64,000 nt of DNA from Pardosa pseudoannulata (Eukaryota; Arthropoda; Arachnida; Araneae; Lycosidae). This document shows positions 11,776 to 22,415 of this stretch, one piece after another. Below the pieces are notes generated by a model. That model had not been told where the DNA came from, searched no databases, and saw nothing but the letters and a program-made list of their open reading frames with translations. Made by a program: the position numbers and the translations under genes. Position 1 is the first letter of the stretch; each line of letters begins with the position of its first letter. The stretch lies in the NCBI GenBank assembly GCA_032207245.1, contig CM063500.1:59296973-59360972 (forward strand), given 5' to 3'.

Positions 11776-12545
11776 ACAATTGCTATAAAAGCATGGATAC
11801 AATTTATGGCTATTCCAGGTGATGATTTAGTTGATGAATTGATTAGAAAGTTCCTATTTTTTATTCATTTTGAGCCTGTTCTTGCTATTGATCTTAGGTT
11901 TATCAGGTATTGTTATTATTATTATTTCAGGCGTATGTACCGTATTGCATTTATTATTATTCAGAATGCTGATTGGTGCAGTGGCGAGGATCATAGACAA
12001 ATCAAAGAGATGAATCGTAAGTTCTCCAGTTTGCACTATGAAGAGTTTTAGAATCTTCAAAATGAATGACCTGAGAAAGACTGGGCGTGTTCTTATTGGT
12101 CATTGTGCCCTCAGGTAGCATCTTAACATGAGGGGATCAATCCTGATTCTTTGTTATTGTGGATAACGTCTTGAAAACGAGACCGCTTTCTACGTTCTGT
12201 ATGATTGCCAATTTTTCTCGACTGATGTGTTTGAGCACATTGGTAGCCACATTATTGTGGTTTGGGAATTGCAGGATATATACGTCAGCTGCTTACTGAG
12301 GTTCAGTCATAGGTCTCTTTTCTTGGGTGCTCTTGGGGTTGTGCCTTTTGGGGTTTGGGCATAAAAGATTTATGGTCACAGTTCCCAGTTCTAAAGGTTC
12401 ATCCACATTATGGTCCACTTCAAGCCCTTATCACCATCTGGAGGGGTTATGGCTTATTGAGGTCCACGATGCCAGACGATAAAGCGATCTTGGACAGGAT
12501 GGCTTCGGAAGCAGTTTTCTCCAAAGATCAAAGGTAGCCAGATGC
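11767..12545 (+). mobile_element. degenerate LINE RNase H and C-terminus, unit 2
   Basis: The plus frame from 11800 reads IPGDDLVDELIRK then FEPVLAID, recognisable as the GHxGIxGNExADELARK and PEPALGI parts of LINE RNase H. It continues GEDHRQIKEM, equivalent to the GQRQAK motif seen in the copy at 45858. Across frameshifts it continues LIGHCAL, YDCQFFSTDVFEHIGSH and LLRFSHRSLFLGA, the C-terminal zinc-knuckle region and its tail. Many stops make it non-functional. Together with unit 1 it forms a head-to-tail pair. Confidence 0.65.
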
Positions 12546-12608
12546 GTAACTGAAGTGCGCAGTAGACCTTATGGACGAATCTACGAGCTTGGCTCATTTA
12601 GTGACCAA

Positions 12609-12767
12609 GGGGCTTACTCTTGACGTTGCGAGTCAGTCCGAACGTTCGTTGTGACGTCACTTTGACGTCAGCTTGATAGTTTTCTCTCATAATGTCCGCA
12701 AGCTGACGTTAAAATGACCTCACAACTAAGGTTCGAACCGAACTGCAACGTCCAGAGTAAGGGCCCC
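12609..12767. repeat. large imperfect foldback (about 67-bp arms)
   Basis: The left arm 12609-12675 runs from GGGGCTTACTCTTGACGTT to GACGTCAGCTTG. The right arm 12699-12767 runs from CAAGCTGACGTT to CAGAGTAAGGGCCCC. They are reverse complements with scattered mismatches around a 23-base loop. The outer ends GGGGC-TTACTCT look like inverted terminal repeats, so this may be a foldback-type MITE inserted in the LINE tail region. The arms are notably richer in G+C than the flanks. Confidence 0.75.
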
Positions 12768-12889
12768 AGTGTGAGGATGCAACTCGTAAACCATCGCCCA
12801 AGGTCACCATCAGGTAGTGGTGACCATTTGGCCATAGTGTGGAGGCTACATTAGGAAACTCGCCAAGAGTTGTCTGAATGCAGTTTTAT

Positions 12890-13115
12890 TTATTTTCGTC
12901 ATTTAGAATGCTATTGAATTTCTTTAGGTACTTTCTTTATTTCAAAATCGTACAGTAACTTTAGTTATGGAAGTAAAGGAAGTATATAAGTATCTAACAT
13001 TCGAAATATTTTTTTAAAAGTTCATAAAGTATTCGAATAGAAGAAACTGACTTCACAGTAACGCATGGTGATTTTATTCGAAGACTGATTTCTTCTTCAG
13101 AGATTTATTGATGTA
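12890..13115 (+). repeat. LINE-tail repeat, copy 3 of 3
   Basis: This carries the tail landmarks in the same order: taacattcgaaatat, ttcataaagtattcgaatag, cacagtaacgcatggtgatt and cttcagagatttattg. Confidence 0.6.
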
Positions 13116-13952
13116 ATTGAGCATATATCAGTTTCAAGACACTTGAATTGTCAGATATTTATTTCATTGTACAATGTAAAAAAAATACTGTAATCACGAA
13201 AACTTTCGGTTTTCAGATTTCCGCGGAAATGCCCATTTGAATATATTTTGACTAGTTTAAGCGTTTACTTCTGTGCGTACCTAAAAGGAAACTTAATCCA
13301 TTTTAATCATCTGTGAATTTGTTTTAATTAGTTTCGTCATTATGTTTGTACGTATCTTGCTTAACTCAAAAACGTCGAGACTTTAGATTTTAAAAGGTAT
13401 AATTTATGAAGAGTAATAAGTGACAATATTAAGAGAGATGTGTATACCTCAGCTTCAATAATGACTTCCCATTGACAAATCCAACTTATACAAGGAACGG
13501 TACCATGTACCACTGCCAAATTAAAAAAAAATTCTCTTATGCAAGGGATTACCTACTGAATTGTCCGTATAACGCCCTTATACATTTGACATTTTTCTTT
13601 TCAAATATAATAGCTGATTTGCATTAAAGTTATCTTGAATTAAATAAAAGAAATTTTTGTGGAATACCAAAATTGTAAGCATGAAAAATACATTCATAGT
13701 TTTCGTGCATGATTAAAGCAATTCCGTATTCCCAAAAATTTTGTTGTTTTAAACAAGAATTCTAAAATGTTACAAAATTTTAATAAGCTAAAATCTTAAA
13801 ACTAAGCATTAATTTACTAGAATTATTACTTATTTTAATTAATATAGAACATAATTAATGCATCCTTCTAATTTCACAATACTACTAGCATGAAATTAGT
13901 TACATATAAGATTTCAGTTTTTCACAATTTTGTAACATTTTGGAATTTATGT
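13116..13952. other. AT-rich stretch, nothing recognised
   Basis: About 840 bases with no gene, repeat or transposon terminus that can be supported. Confidence 0.6.
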
Positions 13953-14740
13953 TTAACCCCTTTCCTGTTTTGCCCGTACGCCGTACGGGCACAGCTTACC
14001 GGCCTTTACTGATTTGCCCGTACGGCGTACGGGTAATCTGATTTCTATTTCGCTTGCACTGTTTCGGCCCTATTTTTTCCAATTTTAGTAACAAATTATT
14101 CGTATAGATGTCCAGTAAATGATAGTTTGCAGTTTATTGTATTTTCTACTCTGATTGGTTCAAAAGCGCGGTTTTTTCGCATGTTTTGTATCAGAAGACG
14201 AATTGTTATCTTTCAGTGTATAGCTTTCTGGTTATATTTTATTAACAGACTGATAATTTTATTGATGTAAGAGTTGAATAATAAAATTTTACTTTTAAAT
14301 AATGGATAATTCAGAGCGTATGGAGCTAATTTCTTGCGATTCGAACTGTGACTCGGAATCAGAAATTGAATTATTTGTAAATGATATTAGCAAAAGTTTA
14401 CTAGATGACCTGGATAGCAGTGACTCTGATAGTAGTACAGATGGAATCAGTCAAGCAAGACAATTTTTTGAAATTCTGATAATCCCTCGGATCCGCCTCC
14501 TAGATTTGTTTTCACTGGAATTCCAAAAATTAACTTGGATATCGATGGTAAAGGTAGACTTCAGTTCTATGATGCTTTCATAGAAAGAAAAATTTGTAAT
14601 AAATGCTTAAAAATATTAGAAATGTTAATTTTAATAACATATCTTTACTTAAAAATGTAAAATGAACAAAAAAATGCAATAAAAAATGTGACATTTTTTT
14701 GACCGAATCCTGGAAAAAAATGAAACTGTCAAAGGGTTAA
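13953..14740 (+). mobile_element. piggyBac-family element P1, copy 1 (deletion derivative)
   Basis: TTAA at 13953-13956 is followed by CCCCTTTCCTGTTTTGCCCG. The right end is GAAACTGTCAAAGGG with TTAA at 14737-14740, giving the CCC...GGG ends and TTAA duplication typical of piggyBac. Two perfect palindromes lie just inside the left end: GCCCGTACGCCGTACGGGC (13972-13990) and CCCGTACGGCGTACGGG (14017-14033). Copies occur in reverse at 35235-36044 and, longer, at 36219-37166. The interior encodes a transposase N-terminal remnant only. Confidence 0.85.
14302..14583 (+). pseudogene. piggyBac transposase N-terminal remnant (P1)
   Basis: The open frame begins MDNSERMELISCDS and continues with acidic, serine-rich sequence (DDLDSSDSDSSTD). 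Such an acidic N-terminus is usual in piggyBac transposases. After about 53 residues it runs into PRIRLLDLFSLEFQ-type sequence. That reads better in a shifted frame as PPRFVFTGIPKI, and the DDD catalytic domain is absent. The element has an internal deletion removing the catalytic core. The start ATG lies about 345 bases inside the TTAA terminus. The mirrored copy at 35404-35692 preserves the same reading with differences. Function is not expected; assignment rests on the surrounding termini rather than on a catalytic motif. Confidence 0.6.
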
Positions 14741-14780
14741 AATATCTTTATGTTGTTTGCTGGATGAATTATTTCAATGA

Positions 14781-15314
14781 TTAACACATTGTATGTGGGA
14801 CACGTACTAGTACGTTGATATTTGAGATCGGGTCATGTACTAGTACGGGTTAGTGTAACAACATGGTTTGTTTGTGGGTACAAAAATAACGGTATATACA
14901 GGAAAACGAAGCCGAATGTTCTTGTCTACTACATAGATTCTGGAAAAATTTAGACAAAAACTAGTTTTTACATTATTAGTTTTATGATTGCTCTTTTCAT
15001 TTTTTATAATGTAAAAATGTTTATGTATAACATAATTCGAAAAAATTAAAACTATATACTACTATTTCTATTTGATTTTTCATATTTACGATACTATTAT
15101 AAATTTATCCACTAAAAATATTTTTTGTTTACAAAAATCTATGGTTGTTATTTATATATTTGTTTATATATTTCAATATAAAATACGAAAAGTTGGTTAA
15201 AAAATGAAATAATTTTCGATCTATTGAGATTTAACTGAATAACTAAATTTACGCGCAAAACACCCTCTCCCGGTACAATTCCGCTGCGAAATGTACCCGC
15301 ACACAATGTTTTAA
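14781..15314. mobile_element. TTAA-flanked element P2, copy 1 (MITE)
   Basis: It runs from TTAACACATTGTATGTGGG (14781) to TACCCGCACACAATGTTTTAA (ends 15314). The reverse of the right end, TTAAAACATTGTGTGCGGG, mirrors the left end. Inside the left end are two palindromes: ACGTACTAGTACGT (14802-14815, perfect) and GTACTAGTAC (14837-14846). A second copy lies at 25015-25578. No transposase is present. Confidence 0.85.
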
Positions 15315-15486
15315 CAAAAGCTATGATGTTGAGTCTTGAGTTTGGTAACTAGTCATCCACCAGATTGCTAATTACTCTAATAGTTTTCCAGTGGATTCCA
15401 TGACACTGTGAATTATATGGCAATGAGTAGGCTTATGGACTGGAAAGTTTCTAGCGTTCTACAATTTTCCCATGTCCATGTCCCGT

Positions 15487-16060
15487 TTAACACCTTCCCT
15501 TACGATCGAATTTCCAACTGTGTGGGCCAAAAGCGACAGCAATGGTATTATTTTCCCCTGGGGGAAAATACCATTGATCCGAAAAACTTCGAATCTTGCT
15601 GGCTGGTTCAGCCCGGAACGAACTTCGTCAGGGATGCGAATGAACTTGCGAATGGGAATGATTCCCGCAAGTCACTAAACCAATGAGAGAGTTTTAACAC
15701 AAATTAGATGATAAAAAGGGAAGTTGAAGTTAATACTTTAACTAAAAAGTGTGAATAATTAAGTTTATATGAAACCATGGGGTGAAAACAGAAATAAGTG
15801 AACGAATGCACTTTGCAATGTGCGAAGTTTCTGAATACAGAAGTAACTTAGAATACGACAGTCTTGTTTATGTTTCGGCCGATAGACTTACGCCTCTGAG
15901 GCGTCTTATTCGTGTTTGGTTTGATAACCTTAAGACGCCTCTGAGGCGCCTTATTCGTGTTTTGTTTGATAACCTTGCTACGCAACTGAGGCGTCTTATT
16001 CGTGTTTGGTTTGATAACTTTGTGATGCCTCTGAGGTGTCATTGTCAGCTAAGGGGTTAA
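15487..16060. mobile_element. candidate TTAA-flanked element P3
   Basis: TTAACACCTTCCCTTACG begins at 15487 and the right end is GTCAGCTAAGGGGTTAA at 16060. In reverse the right end starts TTAACCCCTTAGC, so the shared terminal part is only TTAACnCCTT. The element is proposed because a tandem of palindromes sits just inside the right terminus, as in P1 and P2. The short open frames here (15408-15686, 15782-16060) match nothing known. Confidence 0.4.
15890..16039. repeat. four tandem 45-bp units, each headed by a palindrome
   Basis: Units begin at exactly 15890, 15935, 15980 and 16025. The first carries the perfect palindrome ACGCCTCTGAGGCGT. Later copies vary (ACGCCTCTGAGGCGC, ACGCAACTGAGGCGT, ATGCCTCTGAGGTGT). 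The spacer is ttattcgtgtttggtttgat. The array stops about 20 bases before the TTAA at 16057-16060. Confidence 0.9.
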
Positions 16061-18768
16061 TACAATAAAACAACTTATCAATAATGGAATATCTTCTAGA
16101 TACAGCGAAAAATTGAAAACTCGAGTTGTCTCAAGAACTGGAAAGGTTTGGATAAAACTACGAAACTTGACTAGACCCGCAGCGAGACGGTTGAAACTTT
16201 TAGACTCACAACATGACTGCTTGCTGGTCACCATTTTAAAATTTCTTGTCTCCCCTTTGTACACTGGGAGGAGATAATGCTATAGTGGATGATGACCACA
16301 TTCTGCATTTCAGAGATCTATATGGAGTTTCCTGGTTAGGAGTACTAAGAGACGAGAAGCTGAATGAGAAAATGACAGATTTCTTTCAATGTTTTGTTTG
16401 TTGCTTGTGTTCATTTTCGCTTTGTATATTATATGTCAATTATTCTCTGCTATTGAAAATAAAGAATTGATAATTTTTCTAATTAAAGATTGCCTTTAAA
16501 AACAGCCAACCCCGGACTTTGTACAGTATATCCACCATTTCTTGGCCACCTGCTGCAACCGAAAGACAGCTATGTCTTTCTGTTGGAGGCTGTGTGTTCT
16601 GTACCTATTACTTTTTATATTTTATACCACCTGTGGTATAGCCACATTCCATCTAAAAGGGAATGCCAGGTATTGCCGCCTTCCTGACCCCTTATTTTAT
16701 GGAATGGAGTTTGCCCATGTCCAAGTCACCTTGAATCTTTCCGCGCTGACCATCCGTAGGTTGCCGTTTTGTTTTCTCCGTCTTTCACCATTTGTCCAGC
16801 TTGAGCGTTGCTTGGCGCCATAAAATTCCTAAGCTTTTCTTCCTACTCCCGCTATGTTTTGGCGATCGTCTTGGGTTCCCGCTGACGGGATTTTTCCACT
16901 GACCTCGCTATGCGCGGTGTCATTGAGAGGGCATCATTTTTGCCGAAATTGAGGGAGAGGTCACCCGCATCATTTCGAGAAAAAAGTATCTTTTTTTAGC
17001 CATTTTGCTTTTGGCGTCATGTCGAGGGACGTGTATTTTTTGACAAAGTCAACAAGTAACAGAATATAATAAAATGTTCCTTTAAGAATGGGACTCTTTT
17101 CTATTCTTCAATTTTCATTTACCATTGTTTTAAAATCGACATAAAAGCCAACATATGAATACTTTGAATTGTGTCTGCAGTCGTATAGTTACACTAAAGA
17201 ACCGCTGAAAGGTTATTGCTGCTTAACGGAAAAATGCCATTATTGTCTTTCATCCTCCATGATTAACAAGATCGTTATATTCAGCAACATCAATAATTCT
17301 ACACCAACTTACAGCCATACTATTAAATCACTTGCCATACCAACTGTTATGCTACTTTCAGGGGGTGACCCTTATAGCTATGAAAGAGGGGGATGTGACG
17401 TAAAATGAGACAAAAAGGGTCGACAAGAAGTAAAAAAGAATTTATTTAAGGCCAGATTACAATACAGATAATACATCACAGTTCAATATCAGAAATGAGA
17501 CAAGACAATTTTTAGGAAGTATTCAAAGTTGCCCCGAAGGTTAGTCCTTGCCGGCTGTACCATTTACCTTAGTGTAAATTAGTTTAAGTACTATCTTAGT
17601 TTCCTTTCCCTACGACAAAACCGGTCTAGAAAAGTCAAGCTAAGCGTATTGTTTCATTACGTTAAATGTTTGGAAATTATTGATTTTTTCAGTTAAAGAC
17701 GTTGTGATTATTACCTAGAAAATCTGCAGATTAACTGGTCTGCTCAGTTAACGTGTGGAATCGAGAATTTTTTACCTAAGTAATGTGCATATTAACTGCT
17801 TCCGTACTGTTAATATACAAAAATTTGTTTCTATCCTTTCCTTTCCGTACTCCTTCCCTCTCTATCTCCACTTTTAATTTGGTTTCACCAGTGTCTTGTC
17901 GTCTACACTTGATTTTATTTCTCTTAATTTTCGTCGACTGTCAGTGTGTAGCATACCTAATTCTGTTTCAGATTCATTTTTGCTTGTTAGCTTCAGAGTT
18001 TGTGCTACGATTTTTTTCAAGCAGATAACTTTACTTCCTGGTTGGCAAGAAAGTACAGTGAGTTGGTGAGTACAACGAAGAAAAGATTCTTTGCAAACTT
18101 CTTTAGCGAAGACTAAAAAAATAATAACATTTTAAGGATAAAACAAAAATATTATTACCTAATTGAAGAAATAAATGGAATAAAAGTTTCCAAGAAAAAG
18201 ATTTTGTAGATTATGATGTGTACGAGGCTGTGAAAAGCTTATCGAGCCGTTGTCAGGTTCACGAGAAATTGTGAAAAAATTGTCTATGGCGAAGAATTGT
18301 TGGACACTGTATTCTACTAATTTCTCAATAGTCTAAGGTGAAAGAGACATGATGATTAAGCAATAAAAGGCATTTCATAAAAACATTACTTAAGCCCAAA
18401 TAAAAATGCTTCTGCATTTTTGCGAATCCTGTCAACAGCAACAAAAAAACGAACAAAGAGACTGTTGCAAAGCCGATTATTTCATCGCATTTCAATAGTA
18501 GATGTCAGGTAGATGTGGGGAGGTGTTAGTATGATACTCCCACGGAACTGTGCAGCAGGTAATAAAAATTCAGAGCTTAAAACGAACAAGCATTTTATTA
18601 CGGAAAAAAAAGACAACAGATCAAACTTTAACACATCTCGTTATATACACAATGCATTAGACTGCAAGAGAATAAAATGAATCTTCTTCTGTCGCCATTG
18701 CCACAACATTTATTCTACAAAAGATAAATGAATAATTAACGAGAACAGTTTGCATAAAAAAACTTGAA
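16061..18768. other. unannotated 2.7 kb
   Basis: This stretch has locally higher G+C (16240-17050) with several short open frames on the plus strand (16246-16470, 16542-16823, 17169-17408, 17783-18028). None shows a recognisable motif or a convincing codon pattern. It may be diverged transposon or LTR-retrotransposon sequence; this is not shown. Confidence 0.4.
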
Positions 18769-18818
18769 ATTAGGATTAAAGTTAAATTAGGATTAAAGTT
18801 AAATTAGGATTAAAGTTA
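18769..18818. repeat. 17-bp tandem repeat, three copies
   Basis: The unit aaattaggattaaagtt is repeated three times in direct orientation. Confidence 0.9.
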
Positions 18819-20775
18819 ATCTGTGTGCATCTTTGTCGGCACCACATGGATTTCATCAATTACTATTCTTTACCAGATGAAAGTTTAAGTTTCTTCTCGT
18901 ATACTAATACCATTCAAAATATTTTGCATTGAAGCCTCTCAATTAAAAACGGGCGGATGAAGTTAGCCTATACCTTGCTTGATATTTTCTTATTTTCGTA
19001 ACTCGAAATATTTTGCATCCTGATAATGGATTGAATTTTGTAATAAAATCTTAGGACGTGTAACATTGTCGTGGCCAGCAATCAAAATGGTAAATGGCAA
19101 AGCTAGATACAAAGTCCAGGAAATGTCAAACGAGCGAGTCAAGACATTGAGAAAATTTTCACAAATTGAGTGACTGCTAACTAAACTAGTAAGTGGCGTG
19201 AGCGTATGATTTGTACAATTCATGAAGACTTGTGCCTATCATTATGCAATTAAAACAAGCCCACACGAAGTTTGATTCTATTGTCCCGCAAGTGTTGGAT
19301 CTCCTACATACCACAAAGTGTGTTTCATTTGATAAATACTGAAGAAGACCTTAAAAATTATGAGTTTCCAATGAGACTGTAATTATGGAGACATAGTCAA
19401 ATCTTATTCAACAGGATATTCCATTATTCCGATTCTACAGAATTACCTATAGAAAGTACACTAATTTATCGACAGTAACCCTAAACTACCTTTTACATCG
19501 TTGATTGAGGATATAATAATGAAGAATATTCAATTATCCAGCACCTCCAACAAATCAGCTCTGTATGTTGAATCATTACTGAGGAACTCTCAGATACAAC
19601 TGAGAATTGGCATATCAAAGAGAACAAATCATTCACAAATAGAAAGAAATCTCTATTTAAAAAAAATGGGCATGGTCCTATTACTTCCCATGTACAGATG
19701 ATTAATTGATGTAAATCTTTGTACTCCACGATGAATATCTTAAAATCGATATGTTATCTAAACTTAAGTATAATTTTGGAAAAAAACTTTTGTAAACGGC
19801 TTTAACAAATTGTGTCAAATCTCAAATGTTTGACCAAAAAGGCCTTAAATGCTTTAAAAAATTAGCAATACATTTTAATTATATTTTAACTTTATCAATA
19901 GTATTGAATAATTATTTTGTAAAATTTACTTTTAATTATGATTTTTCGTTTGCTTTTTAATAGCATTGATGTATGCATCATTTTTAGTTAACTTAAAAAT
20001 GAATCAATATTTCATAACCATATAAATGTAGTGTAGCTCTTTATAAGATATATGAGGCGACTCTACGATCGTGACAATCTTTGATGGCGGCAGAGCTTAA
20101 TAAAAACATGAACTTTTCGAATAGAATGTATGGTCAGAAGTTATACCTTAAAGCAGGAACAAACGACCACAACCAGATAAGAACAACAACAAAAATTACA
20201 GATATCACACCAGGCAGTTTTTCCTACTCAAATGTGGTTCGAATATAATGGTGTGATAATCAATTTCAAAGTGATTGACCATAATTAACTGAATGCTAGT
20301 ATAACTATGCTATGAACTGGCATACAAGGTCGAGGCTCATGATCACCACATATATTGAGTTCGATTACTTGATAACTTGAGTCAGTTAAGTGTCAGTTGA
20401 TAACATGAGTGATTGACCATCTATTGTGGCTGCAAGTGTGTGCGAAAATCGTTATATTTGGAACTGTTCGTTAATACTGCTTTACTAAATATGATTACTG
20501 TTGGTGGTTGCTTTGATGATCTATCGTAAATGCTACAAAAAGCATTTTTTAATTGCAAATAAACAATGCTGCCGGATCATAAGTATTTAGCCTATTCGTC
20601 TAACACGCTAGGGCATTGAAAATCCAGTAAAGGCTTGGTTATTTCCATGGGAGAATCCAGTTTTGTGCCTGAAACGCAATCCCATCTCGAAAGGAAAGTA
20701 GTGCACTCCTTTAGCTCATCACCAAAATCCTCTGCGTTTAGCAATAATTCTGTGTTTTTATCACTTACGTTTTTC
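18819..20775. other. unannotated 2 kb
   Basis: Short open frames exist at 18990-19223 on the minus strand and 19501-19701 on the plus strand, but neither carries a recognised motif. Around 20380-20420 there is a small local repeat of gataac-tgagt-gattg. Confidence 0.4.
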
Positions 20776-21091
20776 TTAACCGTTTGAGTGCTGAAGAGTT
20801 TTCTTATATATATGATAATAGTGGGGAATTAAATGCGTAGTAATTTTTTTGGAGAACAATAGAAATAGTTAAAGTTAACACTAATTATTATATAACAAGT
20901 AATTTTTACCAACAAAAATATTCTTTATTCTCACTTATTACAAGATTGTTTTGCTGCACAAACTCCACGAATTCCTTTTTTACATATAGCGCAAATTAAG
21001 TTGGATCGTCTAATTCCATTACCCTTTCTGCATAGATCACATTGTCTCAAGTTTCGGCTTCCAAATTTATTTACATATTTCCTTTTTTTAT
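20776..21091 (-). mobile_element. piggyBac-family element P4, copy 1 (one end)
   Basis: TTAACCGTTTGAGTGCTGAAG begins at 20776, the same terminus as the complete copy at 22416. The transposase C-terminus follows on the minus strand. The copy is interrupted near 21092 by a SINE and the far terminus was not found. Confidence 0.75.
20931..21090 (-). pseudogene. piggyBac transposase C-terminal cysteine-rich domain (P4 copy 1)
   Basis: The minus frame reads KYVNKFGSRNLRQCDLCRKG, then IRRSNLICAICKKGIRGVC and a final cysteine before the stop at 20931. The C-x2-C ... C-x2-C-x5-C spacing is that of the C-terminal zinc-binding domain of piggyBac transposases, which binds the transposon end in the founding element. 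Only this domain survives, and the upstream part is replaced by SINE sequence. The 104-residue frame that continues into the SINE (to 21245) is therefore chimeric and not a gene. The second copy at 22575-22700 has the same domain broken by a frameshift. Confidence 0.75.
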
Positions 21092-21330
21092 GCAGGCCGA
21101 ACGATGGCCGATTGGTTAGGGTGCTGGCCTTCGGTACCGGAGTTCGTGGTTTCGAATCCCGCTGTGGCATGGATGTTCGTAGCCATTCGGAATCGGCTTT
21201 AAGATGTATTACTGTTGCTGGTTTGCAGTTTTGATGAGCACTCAAACCAACCTAAAACAAGCATTTAGCAGATGGCCTCAACAATGGTGCTGTGCACTGC
21301 CCCGTGGTATTTATTCTGGCTAGAATGCTG
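21092..21330 (+). mobile_element. tRNA-derived SINE inserted in P4 copy 1
   Basis: An A box TGGCCGATTGG is at 21105-21115 and a B box GGTTTCGAATCC at 21148-21159, spaced as in a tRNA-type RNA polymerase III promoter. The body continues gtagccattcggaatcggct, which recurs in the minus-strand SINE at 57640-57950. The fold is not a plausible functional tRNA because the 3' acceptor half is replaced by the SINE body. No clear target duplication could be read. Confidence 0.8.
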
Positions 21331-21363
21331 TCTCTGAAAGTCAAAGGCATCGAAGAATTCGCC

Positions 21364-21612
21364 AATGAACTCAGGATGACAATGCTTGTGCTCAGCATTC
21401 TCAGTTTTCTCTCATGCGTAAGCAAAAAGAACTTTTAATTCCTTTTTTAAAGCTTATAGATACAGAAGGAGGTATTTCTCGTATTTTACCAATGATTTCC
21501 ACCTAGTGTTGTTTTTAAAATGCCAGTCTACGTTATTAAATTCTATCATGTAATGGGACTACATACATTGCAACAGGAAGTTCACTAAACATTGTAGTTG
21601 TTAATACACTCA
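21364..21612. repeat. direct repeat, copy 1 of 2
   Basis: About 245 bases, from caatgaactcaggatgaca to gttgttaat, recur at 21951-22196. Shared blocks include ttttaccaatgatttccacc and ttctatcatgtaatgg. Confidence 0.85.
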
Positions 21613-21950
21613 ATTATTAAGCACAAGTAATGCTAATTACCAATAAATTGAAGAGGATTTATTCGATGCAGAGATAATAAATTTTTTTATACAGCCAATC
21701 GCTTTTTTCAAAAAATATGCGCAAATTAGTCTTTAAGATTACCCTTTTTTTACTGAAATCAGAATTGTCTCAATTGATAGAATGTTGAAAACTTTCGTAC
21801 AATTTGTTTTTTACGCATACGTGTTTCTATGACTCGAATCAATGGTGATCTGAGTGCTGGCGTGCTTCGCATGCAGGACAGTCGATCACAGTTGTTGCTC
21901 TTTTCTTCGGCTTTCATCATTCTGTAATTTCATGTTTATGGAAACAATTC

Positions 21951-22196
21951 CAATGAACTCAGGATGACAGCTTGTGCTCAGCCGGTTCTCAGTTTCCTCC
22001 ATGCGGAAAAAAAGAACTTTTAATTCTTTTTTTAGAGCCTACTGATACACAAGGAGTTATTTCTCGCATTTTACCAATGATTTCCACCTAGTGTTGTCTT
22101 TAAAATGCCAGGCTACGTTAGAAAATTCTATCATGTAATGGAACTACATACATTGCAACAAATAGTTTACTAAACGTTGAAGTTGTTAATTTGTGC
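21951..22196. repeat. direct repeat, copy 2 of 2
   Basis: Partner of 21364-21612 with about ten per cent differences. With the two P4 copies this suggests a larger rearranged duplication of the 20.7-22.7 kb region. Confidence 0.85.
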
Positions 22197-22415
22197 AAAA
22201 CGGGAAACAACTCGCTTATGGGGAAAAGAGATCATTTTTTCATTAGGTGTAAATTCTTTATACTATTTTAGAAATATACTATTCAAAACTATATTTCAGT
22301 TAAAGAGTTTTTTAAAAAATTCATTCTACAAAAATCAGAACTTTTTAATTTAGTATGAATTAAATAAAAGCTGTTGTTATGAAACTTTTAGGTCTGGAAA
22401 AGTATTTTACCACTT

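Noticed and set aside
15890..16039. CRISPR-like array (four regularly spaced palindromic repeats)
   Set aside because: The spacers are themselves repeated rather than unique, the period is a simple 45-bp tandem, and the genome is eukaryotic.
15408..16264. Frames of 64-92 residues, including repetitive LRRLIRVWFDN-type peptides
   Set aside because: The repetition follows the 45-bp DNA repeat on both strands and there is no start context or homologue.
18990..19729. Short frames suggestive of a retroelement polyprotein
   Set aside because: I could not identify any conserved motif, so no assignment is made.
21105..21159. A tRNA gene
   Set aside because: A and B boxes are present, but no acceptor stem closes and the sequence continues into a SINE body shared with other copies.
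20931..21245. 104-residue minus-strand frame as one protein
   Set aside because: Its C-terminal half is a piggyBac cysteine-rich domain but its N-terminal half is translated SINE sequence, so the frame is a chimera of two repeats.
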